Part shown: piece after piece, positions 1 to 8,008 of the stretch | How the letters are laid out: every line of letters begins with the position of its first letter | Numbering within the stretch: position 1 is the stretch's first letter | Origin: Thermococcus chitonophagus | GTDB lineage: Archaea > Methanobacteriota_B > Thermococci > Thermococcales > Thermococcaceae | Direction: 5' to 3' | DNA: 64,000 nt | NCBI RefSeq assembly: GCF_002214605.1 | Contig: NZ_CP015193.1 | Coordinates: 248,001-312,000 of the forward strand | Position numbers and translations under genes: made by a program | Notes under the pieces: model-generated | What the model was told of the DNA's origin: nothing | Seen by the model: the letters and a program-made list of their open reading frames with translations, nothing else | Databases searched by the model: none

Positions 1-46
1 TTATCGGATTGTATCCCTCCCTCGTGTACATTGGCCTTATAAAGTA

Positions 47-60
47 GTTCCACAGGAAAT
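47..60. promoter_or_regulatory. mini-ORB-like element upstream of nucS
   Basis: The 14-mer gttccacaggaaat matches the mini-ORB core seen at oriC (6396-6410) and at the polD large-subunit start (10005-10019). It lies about 70 bases before nucS. Whether Orc1 binds this isolated copy is inference. Confidence 0.4.
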
Positions 61-127
61 CGTGAAGGCTGAACATTTAAGCACCCCCACCTAACATCAA
101 CAATTCCTTTTTAATGGTTGTTGGAGA

Positions 128-886
128 GTGTCGAATGTGAGAAAGGTAATAGTCAGGGAAAAACCCACAGTAGAAGATGTGAAAGAGCTACTTGAATTCG
201 CCGAGAAGCACAATGGTATGGTTACAATATTCGCCAGATGTAGGGTTTATTACGAGGGGAGGGCAAAAAGCGAGCTTGGAGAGGGGGACAGGATTATTAT
301 AATAAAGCCAGATGGAAGCTTTCTGATACACCAGAACAAGAAGAGGGAACCGGTCAACTGGCAACCTCCCGGAAGCGTGGTGAGGGTGGAGGGAAACAAG
401 GTCATCAGCATAAGAAGGAAGCCCAGGGAGAAGTTAGAGGTCGAGTTAATAGAGAGCTACGCAATTACCGTTTTTCTAGCTGAGGACTATGAGGAGCTCT
501 CGCTAACGGGAAGCGAGGCGGAGATGGCTAAGCTGATATTTGAAAAGCCCGAAGTAATAGAGGAAGGGTTCAAGCCAATGTTCAAAGAGAAGCCAATAAA
601 GCATGGGATAGTTGACATCCTGGGGATAGACCGGGAGGGAAACGTGGTGGTCTTAGAACTCAAGAGGAGAAGGGCAGATTTACACGCTGTAAGTCAGTTA
701 AAGAGGTATGTTGATGCACTAAAGGAGGAGTACGGGGAGAGGGTAAGGGGAATACTCGTTGCGCCCTCCCTAACAGAAGGAGCAAGAAAACTCCTTGAAA
801 AGGAAGGACTAGAATTTAAAAAGCTTGAACCACCAAAGAGGGAAAGCAGAAAGAAGTCAAAGCAGAGAACGCTGGATTTCTTTTAG
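128..886 (+). CDS. nucS: Endonuclease NucS
   Basis: This is the 252-residue ssDNA/mismatch endonuclease NucS, a RecB-like nuclease that works with PCNA in DNA repair. The N-terminal half is the ssDNA-binding/dimerisation domain. The C-terminal half carries the nuclease signature, with Asp near residue 163 (GIVDILG) and Glu177-Leu-Lys179. The tail QRTLDFF is a textbook PCNA-interacting (PIP) motif. The start is a GTG at 128; GTG 137 is an alternative that would give the usual family numbering. The gene converges on the next one with a 4-base overlap. Its position in a replication-gene neighbourhood fits its role. Confidence 0.92.
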   Translation: MSNVRKVIVREKPTVEDVKELLEFAEKHNGMVTIFARCRVYYEGRAKSELGEGDRIIIIKPDGSFLIHQNKKREPVNWQPPGSVVRVEGNKVISIRRKPREKLEVELIESYAITVFLAEDYEELSLTGSEAEMAKLIFEKPEVIEEGFKPMFKEKPIKHGIVDILGIDREGNVVVLELKRRRADLHAVSQLKRYVDALKEEYGERVRGILVAPSLTEGARKLLEKEGLEFKKLEPPKRESRKKSKQRTLDFF

Positions 887-1263
887 CCCATGCTAATCTC
901 GTGGTGCATCATCTCCCTAACCTTAACGAACACTATTCCATCTTTCTCTTCCACATCAATTATCCTCCCAAGGCCAACAAGCCTCAGCTGAACCCTGCAA
1001 ACGCTTACTTCCCTCTCGTCACTCTCCTCCCAAGGAACCCTCTGGAACATCCTCTCAATCTTAACGACCCTCGCAACAATACCCTCTGTCCCCCTAGTTA
1101 CGTCTTCAAGCGATTCGTAGGTGAGGAATACTAAGTCACCCTCCTTTACCCTCTCCAGTACGATGTAGTTTCTGGCGCTCCTTATCTCCAACGTCCGAAA
1201 GGGGTTTCTCAGGAGGGCGTCCAAAGCCCTCCTCGCTATTCCGGAGAGAAGGGGAAGCTCCAT
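883..1263 (-). CDS. DUF473 family protein
   Basis: A 126-residue protein of a conserved archaeal family (DUF473 by my recognition). It looks soluble and beta-rich: a short N-terminal helix is followed by strands such as GDLVFLTYES and DGIVFVKVRE. No catalytic motif is visible. It lies 9 bases downstream of pbaB on the same strand, so the two probably form an operon and this gene may share a proteostasis context. Function is unknown. Confidence 0.75.
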   Translation of the reverse strand: MELPLLSGIARRALDALLRNPFRTLEIRSARNYIVLERVKEGDLVFLTYESLEDVTRGTEGIVARVVKIERMFQRVPWEESDEREVSVCRVQLRLVGLGRIIDVEEKDGIVFVKVREMMHHEISMG

Positions 1264-1272
1264 AATCCCACC

Positions 1273-2001
1273 TCACAGGTACATCGTCTCATACTGCTTC
1301 TCCACCTTTCTCCTCGCCTCTTCCATCTGCTCATGCATTCTTCTCAGTTGCTCTTCGATCATCTCGGCCTCCTTGATTAGTGGTTCAGTCGAAACATCTA
1401 TGTTGAGCATCTTCTTCAGGACTTCAACGACGTTAGCTGCAGCCCTTGGATCAGGCCTGTCTCCAAAAGTCTCTCCCAGGAGAACGTAGCTCTTCAGTCC
1501 AGCCCTCGAAGCTTCCCAAAGCAACTTACCGCTCATCCCACTTATCGAGCCGAACTTCAGAATTTTAACTCCAAGGTTTTCAAGCTCCTTGTTCTCCTCT
1601 TCTGTGCCACCTACGCCCCACACTTCAAACTTTTCCTTGAACATTCCTATGCCCATCCCTCCCAGAGATATCACTTTACTCGCGTTCACTGACTTAAGGT
1701 AGTTGGCCATCTCCCTTGCTATCTCGTTTATCAGAGTTGGGGGAAGATAAATGTCTGCAACCGCTATTATTATGTTATCCTTGCCATAGAACCTCAGGGG
1801 AGGATTTGGTTTGCCTTCAAGAATTAAAGTCATCGGTGGAATGAAGGAGCTCTCAACGTAGCCTATCATCTCCATCCCGAGCTCTTTAGCTAAGAAATTG
1901 GCAGCTATGTGGCCAACAAGTCCAATTCCTGGGTAACCCTCTATTAGCACCGCCCCCTCAACCTTTGGAAGAATTAGTTCAACAGGTTTATTCTCTGCCA
2001 T
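1273..2001 (-). CDS. pbaB: Proteasome assembly chaperone PbaB (PAC2 family)
   Basis: A 242-residue PAC2-family protein. The N-terminal PAC2 fold has the glycine-rich signature EGYPGIGLVGH near residues 21-31 and a GGMGIGMF segment near residues 113-120. A charged helical tail follows (about 205-240). The protein ends in Met-Tyr-Leu, which fits the HbYX pattern (hydrophobic, Tyr, any) that docks into the 20S proteasome alpha ring. The homologue in P. furiosus is described as a 20S assembly or activating factor. The gene lies just upstream of the DUF473 gene and is divergent from the ATPase gene at 2117. The AAA partner PAN, also HbYX-tailed, is at 49.8-51.0 kb. Confidence 0.82.
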   Translation of the reverse strand: MAENKPVELILPKVEGAVLIEGYPGIGLVGHIAANFLAKELGMEMIGYVESSFIPPMTLILEGKPNPPLRFYGKDNIIIAVADIYLPPTLINEIAREMANYLKSVNASKVISLGGMGIGMFKEKFEVWGVGGTEEENKELENLGVKILKFGSISGMSGKLLWEASRAGLKSYVLLGETFGDRPDPRAAANVVEVLKKMLNIDVSTEPLIKEAEMIEEQLRRMHEQMEEARRKVEKQYETMYL

Positions 2002-2063
2002 CGCTACACCTCAGAACTATTTAACTTGGGGAGTATTAAGCTTTGATCCTAGAAACGTTATTG

Positions 2064-2116
2064 AGTATCGGTGTTATTAAGTATCGGCACCGATACTAAG
2101 TATCGGGGGTGATACT
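2064..2116. promoter_or_regulatory. Repeated operator-like element upstream of the ATPase gene
   Basis: The octamer AGTATCGG occurs at 2064-2071, 2080-2087 and 2099-2106, and its complement CCGATACT at 2090-2097. The second copy and the inverted copy form a perfect 8-base inverted repeat with a 2-base spacer. A further GTATC/GATAC pair lies just before the start codon at 2117. The array sits where TATA box and transcription start should be, so it probably binds a repressor. The regulator is not known. Confidence 0.6.
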
Positions 2117-3166
2117 TTGTTGTTCGATCCGAGGCCCAAGGAGAAAAAAGAAGAACTGTTTGACAGAGAAAAAGAACTCTTCGAGCTCATGCACTCCGTA
2201 GTTAACTATCCCATAACGGTACTGCTTGGAATAAGGAGGACAGGGAAGTCCTCAATAATTAAGGTTTCGCTAAACGAGAGTGATGTGACAGGAATTTACA
2301 TCGACGTGAGGAGGGCCATGAGAGGAGGTAGAATTTCAGATGAGAAACTTAAGACCCAACTCCTGGGCAATCTCAGAAGGATAAAGATAAAGGAGCTTGG
2401 AATTAAGCTTGAACCAACATCAATTGATTTAACCGATATCTTTGATGTGTTAAACTCATATGGCAAGAAAAGGAAGAGAATAGTTGTTTTGGCCTTCGAT
2501 GAGGCTCAATACTTCAGGTTTTATGGGGCAAGAGGTGGCAAGGACTTTCTATTGGCTGTTGCATATTCCTATGACAATCATGAGTGGCTTAGGTTCCTCT
2601 TTTCAGGATCCGAGGTAGGTTTGTTGCATGATTTTCTAGGATTCGAAGACTCTAAGGCCCCCCTCTTTGGAAGGATATACAACGAGATAACACTAGAGCC
2701 CTTCCCCAGAGATCTCTCAGTTGAATTCTTGAAGGAGGGCTTTAGAGAAGTCAAAATCGATGTTCCCCAAGAGCACCTTGAAGAAGCCGTCAACAACTTA
2801 GACGGGATCCCAGGATGGCTAGTCGAATACGGCTACCACTACATCCACACCAGAGATCATAGAAAAGCGTTGGAGAGAACCTTTCAGAGTGCACAATCCC
2901 TAATAAGATCGGAGCTAGCAGAGTTAGAGAAGAGGAGTGAGAGGTACTTAGAGATACTGAAGGCAATATCTCTGGGCATAAACAGGTGGTCAAAGATAAA
3001 GGAGTACGTTGAAACTAAGGAAGGCCACATAACAAACGCTAGGTTTTCATCCTTACTCAAGAACCTTGGGAGGATGAGCTGGATAAAAGCAGAACTCCAT
3101 AACGGGAAGAAAACTTACAAGATAGTAGATCCCGTTGTTGAGAAAGTCATTAGAGGGCTCTTGTAA
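2117..3166 (+). CDS. Archaeal AAA/STAND-type ATPase with C-terminal winged helix
   Basis: A 349-residue member of the archaeal ATPase family (Arch_ATPase). The Walker A is GIRRTGKSS near residue 40 and the Walker B is VVLAFDEAQ near residue 120. The helical lid around 190-240 contains the usual DGIPGWL motif. The last 80 residues look like a winged-helix domain (ETKEGHITNARFSSLLKNL). Unlike the gene at 16556-17950 it has no C-terminal nuclease-like DUF234 domain. The start begins immediately at the end of the repeat array, suggesting tight autoregulation. The physiological target is unknown; such ATPases are abundant in Thermococcales and often turn over. Confidence 0.8.
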   Translation: MLFDPRPKEKKEELFDREKELFELMHSVVNYPITVLLGIRRTGKSSIIKVSLNESDVTGIYIDVRRAMRGGRISDEKLKTQLLGNLRRIKIKELGIKLEPTSIDLTDIFDVLNSYGKKRKRIVVLAFDEAQYFRFYGARGGKDFLLAVAYSYDNHEWLRFLFSGSEVGLLHDFLGFEDSKAPLFGRIYNEITLEPFPRDLSVEFLKEGFREVKIDVPQEHLEEAVNNLDGIPGWLVEYGYHYIHTRDHRKALERTFQSAQSLIRSELAELEKRSERYLEILKAISLGINRWSKIKEYVETKEGHITNARFSSLLKNLGRMSWIKAELHNGKKTYKIVDPVVEKVIRGLL

Positions 3167-3254
3167 TGGGAAAGGCAAAAAATTACCTCAGATACAAAGG
3201 GATGAACCGAGTTCTCATGAGATGACTGAAAGGACAAAAAAGGAAGTTCTAGCC

Positions 3255-3578
3255 TTCCAGATACTCAATCTTTGGAAAATAGGAAAATCATTATTATCAA
3301 CCCAAAGCCCAGGTTTTTCAAGAATTACGAATTTCTTAAAAGCTAATGGATCCAGATGATGCAAAATTTTTCAACGTTGCGTATTCCGCCAACGCTGAAT
3401 ATATTACACCAGAAAACACAAAGCATACCATCCAAATAAGGGATGAAAAAAACTAAAACATACAGCTTTAAGGGAAGAATACTCAAAATACTAAGGGCAA
3501 GAGAGTTTATAGAAGGGCTTTCCTTGAGACAAAATAACAATCTCGAGGCGCTGAAAATCAGTCTGCAGAGAACTTAGC
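3255..3578 (+). pseudogene. Remnant of a PIN-domain (VapC-like) toxin gene
   Basis: No intact ORF covers this stretch, but pieces in different frames look like a PIN-domain protein. IIIINPKPRFFKNYEFLKS is readable around 3281-3340. DPDDAKFFNVAYSANAEYI at 3351-3407 resembles the acidic middle of PIN toxins. KTYSFKGRILKILRAREFIEGL follows from about 3452. Stops and frame changes separate them. The similarity is by eye only. No antitoxin gene is visible. The rest of 3167-3574 shows nothing else. Confidence 0.4.
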
Positions 3579-5069
3579 TTAAATTTAGATCCTCGAGCTT
3601 GAGCATTTTAACACCTTCTTTCCTACATAATTCCTTGGCCTTCTGAGTAAAGCCAGATTTTGAGAAGAACATCATTGCAGATCCAAACCCCTCTCTAACC
3701 TTCTTAACGAACTTCTCAACATCCCTATAGGTTGCTGGTTTACTCTTCTACTTAACCTCAAGCACATAAACCTTATCTCAAAAAGCGACACCATCAAACT
3801 CAATATCACCCCTCCGGTAAGGCTTAAAATCTATTCCTAAAATTTCCCTTATTTTCTCCCTGATCACGGCCTTCTTCGCAACTCCCAGCCCCTCTTCACC
3901 CTAAGATACTTCTCCTCCAATTCTCTAATTAATTCCTCCAAAAATTTCTCCCGCTTAAGTTCTAACTCAGTGATGCCGAGATATGTCTTTGCAAGCCAAA
4001 AACGCATAAGTTTATCTGCTCTGCAAAGTAGTATCTACCATTCCGCCTCACAATTAAATCCGTCCTCAAGAGGAACTTCAAATAGTTTGACACCTCACCA
4101 GTAGGCTTGCTCAAACGTTTGGCAATCTCTGAAAGCCTCAGTCCCTATTCTTGAGCCAATATGAGCGGGATCTGCCTGTGCACTGGTCCCTTATAAGCCC
4201 TTGAAAGGGACTCATTGAAGACGTATTCAAGGTGCATGTAGAGGTCACCCTTCAGTGAGGAGTTCGGTGAGAAAAGCATAGGAAACATTTCTTCTAGTAA
4301 CCTTTTCAAAGCTCTCCTCAATCAATCGCCTACACACAGCTAGAACATAAAACGGATGTCTCTGAGTGAGCTTATAAATTAATTCAAGTGCCGACCGAGT
4401 TACCTTAACCCCAGCCCTCTCCAATATCACTTCTGCTAGCTCTATTGCATATTCTTTTGGCAAACCTTTCAGATAAACCCGTCTAAACTGGCCAAAGAAG
4501 GGATTCTTTGGAGATAAGATTTTCTCCATCATTCTTACAGCAGAGCCGGAAATAAAGTATGCAACGTTTCTTTGCTTTTCTGTAATGGCACGCATTGTAT
4601 CTAAGAAGCCCTTGAAATTAAGAACTTCCTGAAATTCATCGAGAATAAAAACGGCCTTTTGTCCCGTTTTCTCCAAAATTAACTCCTGCATCTCAAAGAG
4701 AATTCCAAGGTTACCATCTTTGATTGCTCTAACTTCCCTGTCAATGCCAAGCTTTGCGGAAATAATCAGTAAATCATCCCAAGTTAAGAGCTCACTCCTC
4801 TCCACTTTCATTCCCAACTACCTTTGCAATTTCATAGAGGAGTTCTCTCGCGTATGCGAAGATAAATGATTCTAAAAGCTCCCAATACGCTGTAAGTTTA
4901 AGTACGGAATCACTCCTCTGGCTTCCTCCTTAAATTTTGAGGAGGAGTTCAGTTTTCCAATCCTCCTTGGCCCAAGGATTGCGATGTTAATTTTCTCCCC
5001 TCTTTTTAATAACTCATAAGCAGAGTGTAGCACTCTCAACTCCACTCTTCTGTTAAAACTATAATACAC
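3575..5069 (-). pseudogene. Decayed archaeal ATPase gene with DUF234-type C-terminus
   Basis: Read on the minus strand, this is a broken homologue of the ATPase at 16556-17950. The N-terminal piece (5069-4872) contains GPRRIGK. Right after it, one A appears missing and one added, so the Walker A reads correctly only through compensating shifts (GKTELLLKF). The central piece (4817-4245) has the Walker B FILDEFQE and the sensor-like FISGSAVR. The C-terminal piece (about 3820-3577) reads EFDGVAF-stop-DKVYVLEVK-stop and then a nuclease-like tail ending KLEDLNLS. At least four disruptions make it non-functional, unless they are sequence errors. Confidence 0.8.
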
Positions 5070-5107
5070 TTAGTTTAATACATTTTTGGCAAATTAGACC
5101 AGCCATG

Positions 5108-5121
5108 ATTTCCACTGGAAA
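5108..5121. promoter_or_regulatory. ORB-like element in the mtnP promoter
   Basis: The sequence atttccactggaaa is identical to the oriC core and lies about 10 bases before the probable TATA box (cttatatgc, 5129-5137) of mtnP. Bound Orc1 could affect mtnP transcription; that is inference. Confidence 0.5.
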
Positions 5122-5167
5122 AGCAACTCTTATATGCACAACGAGATCACTCTAAACGGTGGTTGCC

Positions 5168-5941
5168 ATGCCCAAGATAGGGATAATAGGCGGTTCTGGT
5201 GTTTATGGGGTCTTCGAGCCAAAGGAAACCGTGAAGGTGCACACGCCATATGGAAGGCCTTCAGCTCCAGTGGAAATAGGGGAGATAGAGGGAGTTGAAG
5301 TTGCATTCATCCCAAGGCACGGGAAGTACCATGAGTTTCCCCCGCATGAAGTTCCCTACCGGGCAAACATATGGGCCCTTAAGGAGCTCGGGGTTGAGAG
5401 GGTAATAGGAATAAACGCAGTCGGCTCCCTTAAGGAGGAGTACAAGCCTGGGGACATCGTGATAATTGACCAGTTCATAGACTTCACGAAGAAGAGGGAG
5501 TACACCTTCTACAACGGCCCAAGGGTTGCTCATATAAGCATGGCCGATCCCTTCTGCCCAGAGCTCAGGAGGATATTCATAGAAACGGCAAAGGAGCTAA
5601 ACCTACCGGTGCACGAGAAGGGAACGTACATATGCATTGAAGGACCGAGGTTCTCAACGAGGGCAGAATCGAGGATGTTCAGGCAGTTTGCAGACGTCAT
5701 AGGAATGACCCTCGTTCCAGAAGTGAACCTCGCGAGAGAGTTAGGAATGTGCTACGTTAACATTTCAACTGTCACCGACTACGACGTCTGGGCTGAGAAG
5801 CCGGTGGATGCTCAAGAAGTCATTAGAGTCATGAAGGAGAACGAAGAGAAAGTACAGAGGCTCCTCAGGAAAGCAATTCCAAAGATACCTGAAGAGAGGA
5901 AGTGCGGATGTGCTGATGTCCTAAAGACAGCCTTTGTCTGA
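5168..5941 (+). CDS. mtnP: S-methyl-5'-thioadenosine / purine nucleoside phosphorylase
   Basis: A 257-residue phosphorylase that cleaves methylthioadenosine (and other purine nucleosides) with phosphate, recycling the by-product of polyamine synthesis. The N-terminus [12 protein letters not shown], the phosphate-binding [21 protein letters not shown] stretch and the substrate loop [15 protein letters not shown] with GMTLVPE are all family signatures. The C-terminal Cys-Gly-Cys matches the CxC motif of the hyperthermophilic enzymes. ATG 5168 is preferred over GTG 5159 because GGTGG sits directly before it. The partner enzyme gene speE lies at 61.4 kb. The gene borders oriC, as in other Pyrococcus. 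Confidence 0.93.
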   Translation: MPKIGIIGGSGVYGVFEPKETVKVHTPYGRPSAPVEIGEIEGVEVAFIPRHGKYHEFPPHEVPYRANIWALKELGVERVIGINAVGSLKEEYKPGDIVIIDQFIDFTKKREYTFYNGPRVAHISMADPFCPELRRIFIETAKELNLPVHEKGTYICIEGPRFSTRAESRMFRQFADVIGMTLVPEVNLARELGMCYVNISTVTDYDVWAEKPVDAQEVIRVMKENEEKVQRLLRKAIPKIPEERKCGCADVLKTAFV

Positions 5942-5960
5942 ACGTTTCTATTTTTATCTT

Positions 5961-5991
5961 AAAACCCCCAGAGTTTCATTTCCACTGGAAC
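5961..5991 (-). repeat. ORB element, left copy
   Basis: Read on the minus strand, it has the core gttccactggaaatgaaa followed by actctgggggtttt. This is the consensus archaeal origin recognition box with a G-string. It is the inverted partner of 6260-6290. Confidence 0.9.
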
Positions 5992-6259
5992 TTCTCTGGG
6001 AAGGTATCTACCAAAAATTTTCCCAGGGGTTCAGGTGTTTACAAACTCACAGTATATGACACATGTCATCTTTACATTGATCAATAACCATTTGTTTATT
6101 TAATGTACGTTTTTGTACATCCAAATTATCCACTTTTTCATTAGAAACATTACCTTGCTTATAAAATGTTCAAAGAAAATTATTTAAATAGAAGATTGAG
6201 CTAATATGGGAGAGTGTTTGTAAGGGATAAAAATTAATTATTCTGGTGTTTGCCAGTGA

Positions 6260-6290
6260 GTTCCACTGGAAATGAAACTCTGGGGGGTTT
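6260..6290 (+). repeat. ORB element, right copy
   Basis: The core gttccactggaaatgaaa is followed by actctggggggttt, identical to the left copy except for one extra G. The G-strings of the two copies point away from the AT-rich stretch between them, consistent with two oriented Orc1 molecules flanking the unwinding region. Confidence 0.9.
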
Positions 6291-6395
6291 CACTTCTGTT
6301 TAACTTTGACTGAACTTTTAATCAAACATGCTTAACAAAATTGGGCAAAAGTGTGTAAAGATGTCTCAGTTTTCATGTACAAATCTGTTCATTGG

Positions 6396-6740
6396 ATTTC
6401 CACAGGAAATTTTCTTGTACATTGCTCTTTGTAAATCCTGTCACATGAAGCATCCTGGGGCTCCTGAGGAATTTCCTGTGAAAGTCTTTCATATGAAATA
6501 TATTTCAAATCTTGTTTTGACATGCATGTGTATAAGCAAAGCATAAAAACTCCGAGTGAAAGATAACCGTTGCTTTCCACTGGTTCGTGTGCTTCCTGTG
6601 GAAATAATACTCATGATGTGATAGTTCCACCTGAAAATCATGTCTTAATGTCATACTCATTTAAAGTTAGTTAACAAAATGAGTTCCATTTCCAGTGGAA
6701 ATGGAGGTCATGTCATTAAAAAGCATGATTTCCAATGGAG
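6396..6740. repeat. Mini-ORB cluster before orc1
   Basis: Seven short copies or variants of the core ttccactggaaa: 6396 (atttccacaggaaat), 6470 (inverted form, atttcctgtgaaa), 6573, 6592, 6623 (gttccacctgaaaa), 6686-6704 (a perfect 9-base inverted repeat around one centre base) and 6728. The last two are immediately upstream of the orc1 start, and the 6728 copy runs into its ribosome binding site, so initiator binding could repress its own gene. Confidence 0.75.
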
Positions 6741-6748
6741 GGACACCG

Positions 6749-8008
6749 ATGGACAAAGGTGAGCAGTTACACTTGGATAAGCTCTTCGAGAAGTTGCTCA
6801 AGGCTAGAAAGATCTTCAAGAACAAGGAGGTGCTCAGGCATAGCTACACCCCTAAGGATCTACCTCACAGGCATGAGCAGATAGAAACCCTTGCTCAAAT
6901 CTTAGTTCCAGTTCTGAGGGGTGAAACTCCCTCAAACATCTTCGTGTATGGAAAGACCGGAACCGGAAAGACCGTAACTGTAAAGTTCGTTACCGAGGAG
7001 CTGAAGAAGATCTCCAAGAAGTACAACATCCCCGTTGATGTTATCTACATCAACTGTGAAATCACCGACACTCACTACAGGGTTCTTGCAAACATCGTTA
7101 ACCACTTCAAGCATGAAACGGGGATAGAGGTGCCCTTGGTTGGGTGGCCCACGGATGAGGTCTACGCGAAGCTCAAGCAGGTAATAGATATGAAGGAGAG
7201 GTTCGTGATAATAGTCCTTGACGAGATAGATAAACTCGTGAAGAAGAGTGGTGATGAAGTCCTCTACTCCCTCACGAGGATAAACACCGAGCTTAAGAGG
7301 GCCAAGGTCAGCGTTATAGGGATATCAAACGATCTGAAGTTCAAAGAGTACCTTGACCCGAGGGTTCTTTCGAGCCTGAGTGAGGAAGAGGTTGTCTTCC
7401 CGCCGTACGATGCAAACCAGCTCAGGGATATCCTCATGCAGAGGGCTGAGGAGGCCTTCTATCCTGGGGTTCTAGACGAGGGTGTAATTCCTTTATGTGC
7501 CGCTTTAGCTGCAAGGGAGCATGGGGACGCTAGAAAGGCCCTTGACCTGTTGAGGGTTGCTGGGGAGATCGCTGAGAGAGAAGGTGCAGACAAGGTAACT
7601 GAAAGCCACGTATGGAAGGCCCAGGAGAAGATAGAGCAGGACATGATGGAGGAGGTAATAAAAACTCTACCCCTTCAATCTAAGGTTCTCCTGTACGCAA
7701 TAGTTCTTTTAGATGAAAATGGGGATCTGCCAGCGAATACGGGTGAAGTCTATTCCGTTTACAGGGATCTGTGTGAGTACATAGACCTCGAGCCCCTCAC
7801 CCAGAGGAGGATAAGCGATCTCATAAACGAGCTTGACATGCTCGGCATAATTAACGCGAAGGTCGTCAGTAAGGGGAGGTATGGTAGGACAAAAGAAATA
7901 AGGCTTAATGTTACCCCATATAAGATCAGGAATGTGTTCAGGTACGACTACACGATACAGCCTCTCTTGGCCATTTCTCTTAAAAGCGAGCAGCGGAGGC
8001 TGATTTGA
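6749..8008 (+). CDS. cdc6: Origin-binding initiator Orc1/Cdc6
   Basis: A 419-residue AAA+ initiator that binds ORB elements and recruits MCM. The Walker A GKTGTGKT is at about residues 67-74, the Walker B VLDEID near 155, and sensor-1 GISND near 190. A winged-helix DNA-binding domain fills the last 90 residues (LTQRRISDLINELDMLGII). The start ATG 6749 was chosen because ggaggga sits 6 bases upstream and MDKGEQLHLDKLFEKLL aligns with known Pyrococcus Cdc6 N-termini; upstream in-frame starts (6695) would run through the mini-ORBs. The stop overlaps the polD small-subunit start (TGATG), so the three replication genes form one operon. Confidence 0.95.
   Translation: MDKGEQLHLDKLFEKLLKARKIFKNKEVLRHSYTPKDLPHRHEQIETLAQILVPVLRGETPSNIFVYGKTGTGKTVTVKFVTEELKKISKKYNIPVDVIYINCEITDTHYRVLANIVNHFKHETGIEVPLVGWPTDEVYAKLKQVIDMKERFVIIVLDEIDKLVKKSGDEVLYSLTRINTELKRAKVSVIGISNDLKFKEYLDPRVLSSLSEEEVVFPPYDANQLRDILMQRAEEAFYPGVLDEGVIPLCAALAAREHGDARKALDLLRVAGEIAEREGADKVTESHVWKAQEKIEQDMMEEVIKTLPLQSKVLLYAIVLLDENGDLPANTGEVYSVYRDLCEYIDLEPLTQRRISDLINELDMLGIINAKVVSKGRYGRTKEIRLNVTPYKIRNVFRYDYTIQPLLAISLKSEQRRLI

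Larger units (their letters stand above)
5942..6748. other. oriC: Replication origin oriC
   Basis: An 800-base gap between mtnP and orc1/cdc6 without convincing genes. Two long ORB elements at 5961-5991 and 6260-6290 are inverted copies that differ essentially by one G. They flank an AT-rich stretch (about 5992-6259) that is the obvious candidate unwinding element. Shorter mini-ORBs follow toward orc1: 6396-6410, 6470-6484, 6573-6584, 6592-6604, 6623-6637, 6686-6704 and 6728-6740. The arrangement matches known Pyrococcus origins next to cdc6. Small ORFs here (6328-6546 and its antisense) look accidental. Confidence 0.93.

Noticed and set aside
3181-3240. C/D box sRNA candidate with GATGA and CTGA
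   Set aside because: Box C and box D are too near each other and no separate D'/C' pair leaves room for guide sequences.
6328-6580. Two small ORFs inside oriC (6328-6546 plus, 6389-6580 minus)
   Set aside because: They cover mini-ORBs, have no recognisable motif, and composition follows the AT-rich origin rather than the neighbouring genes.
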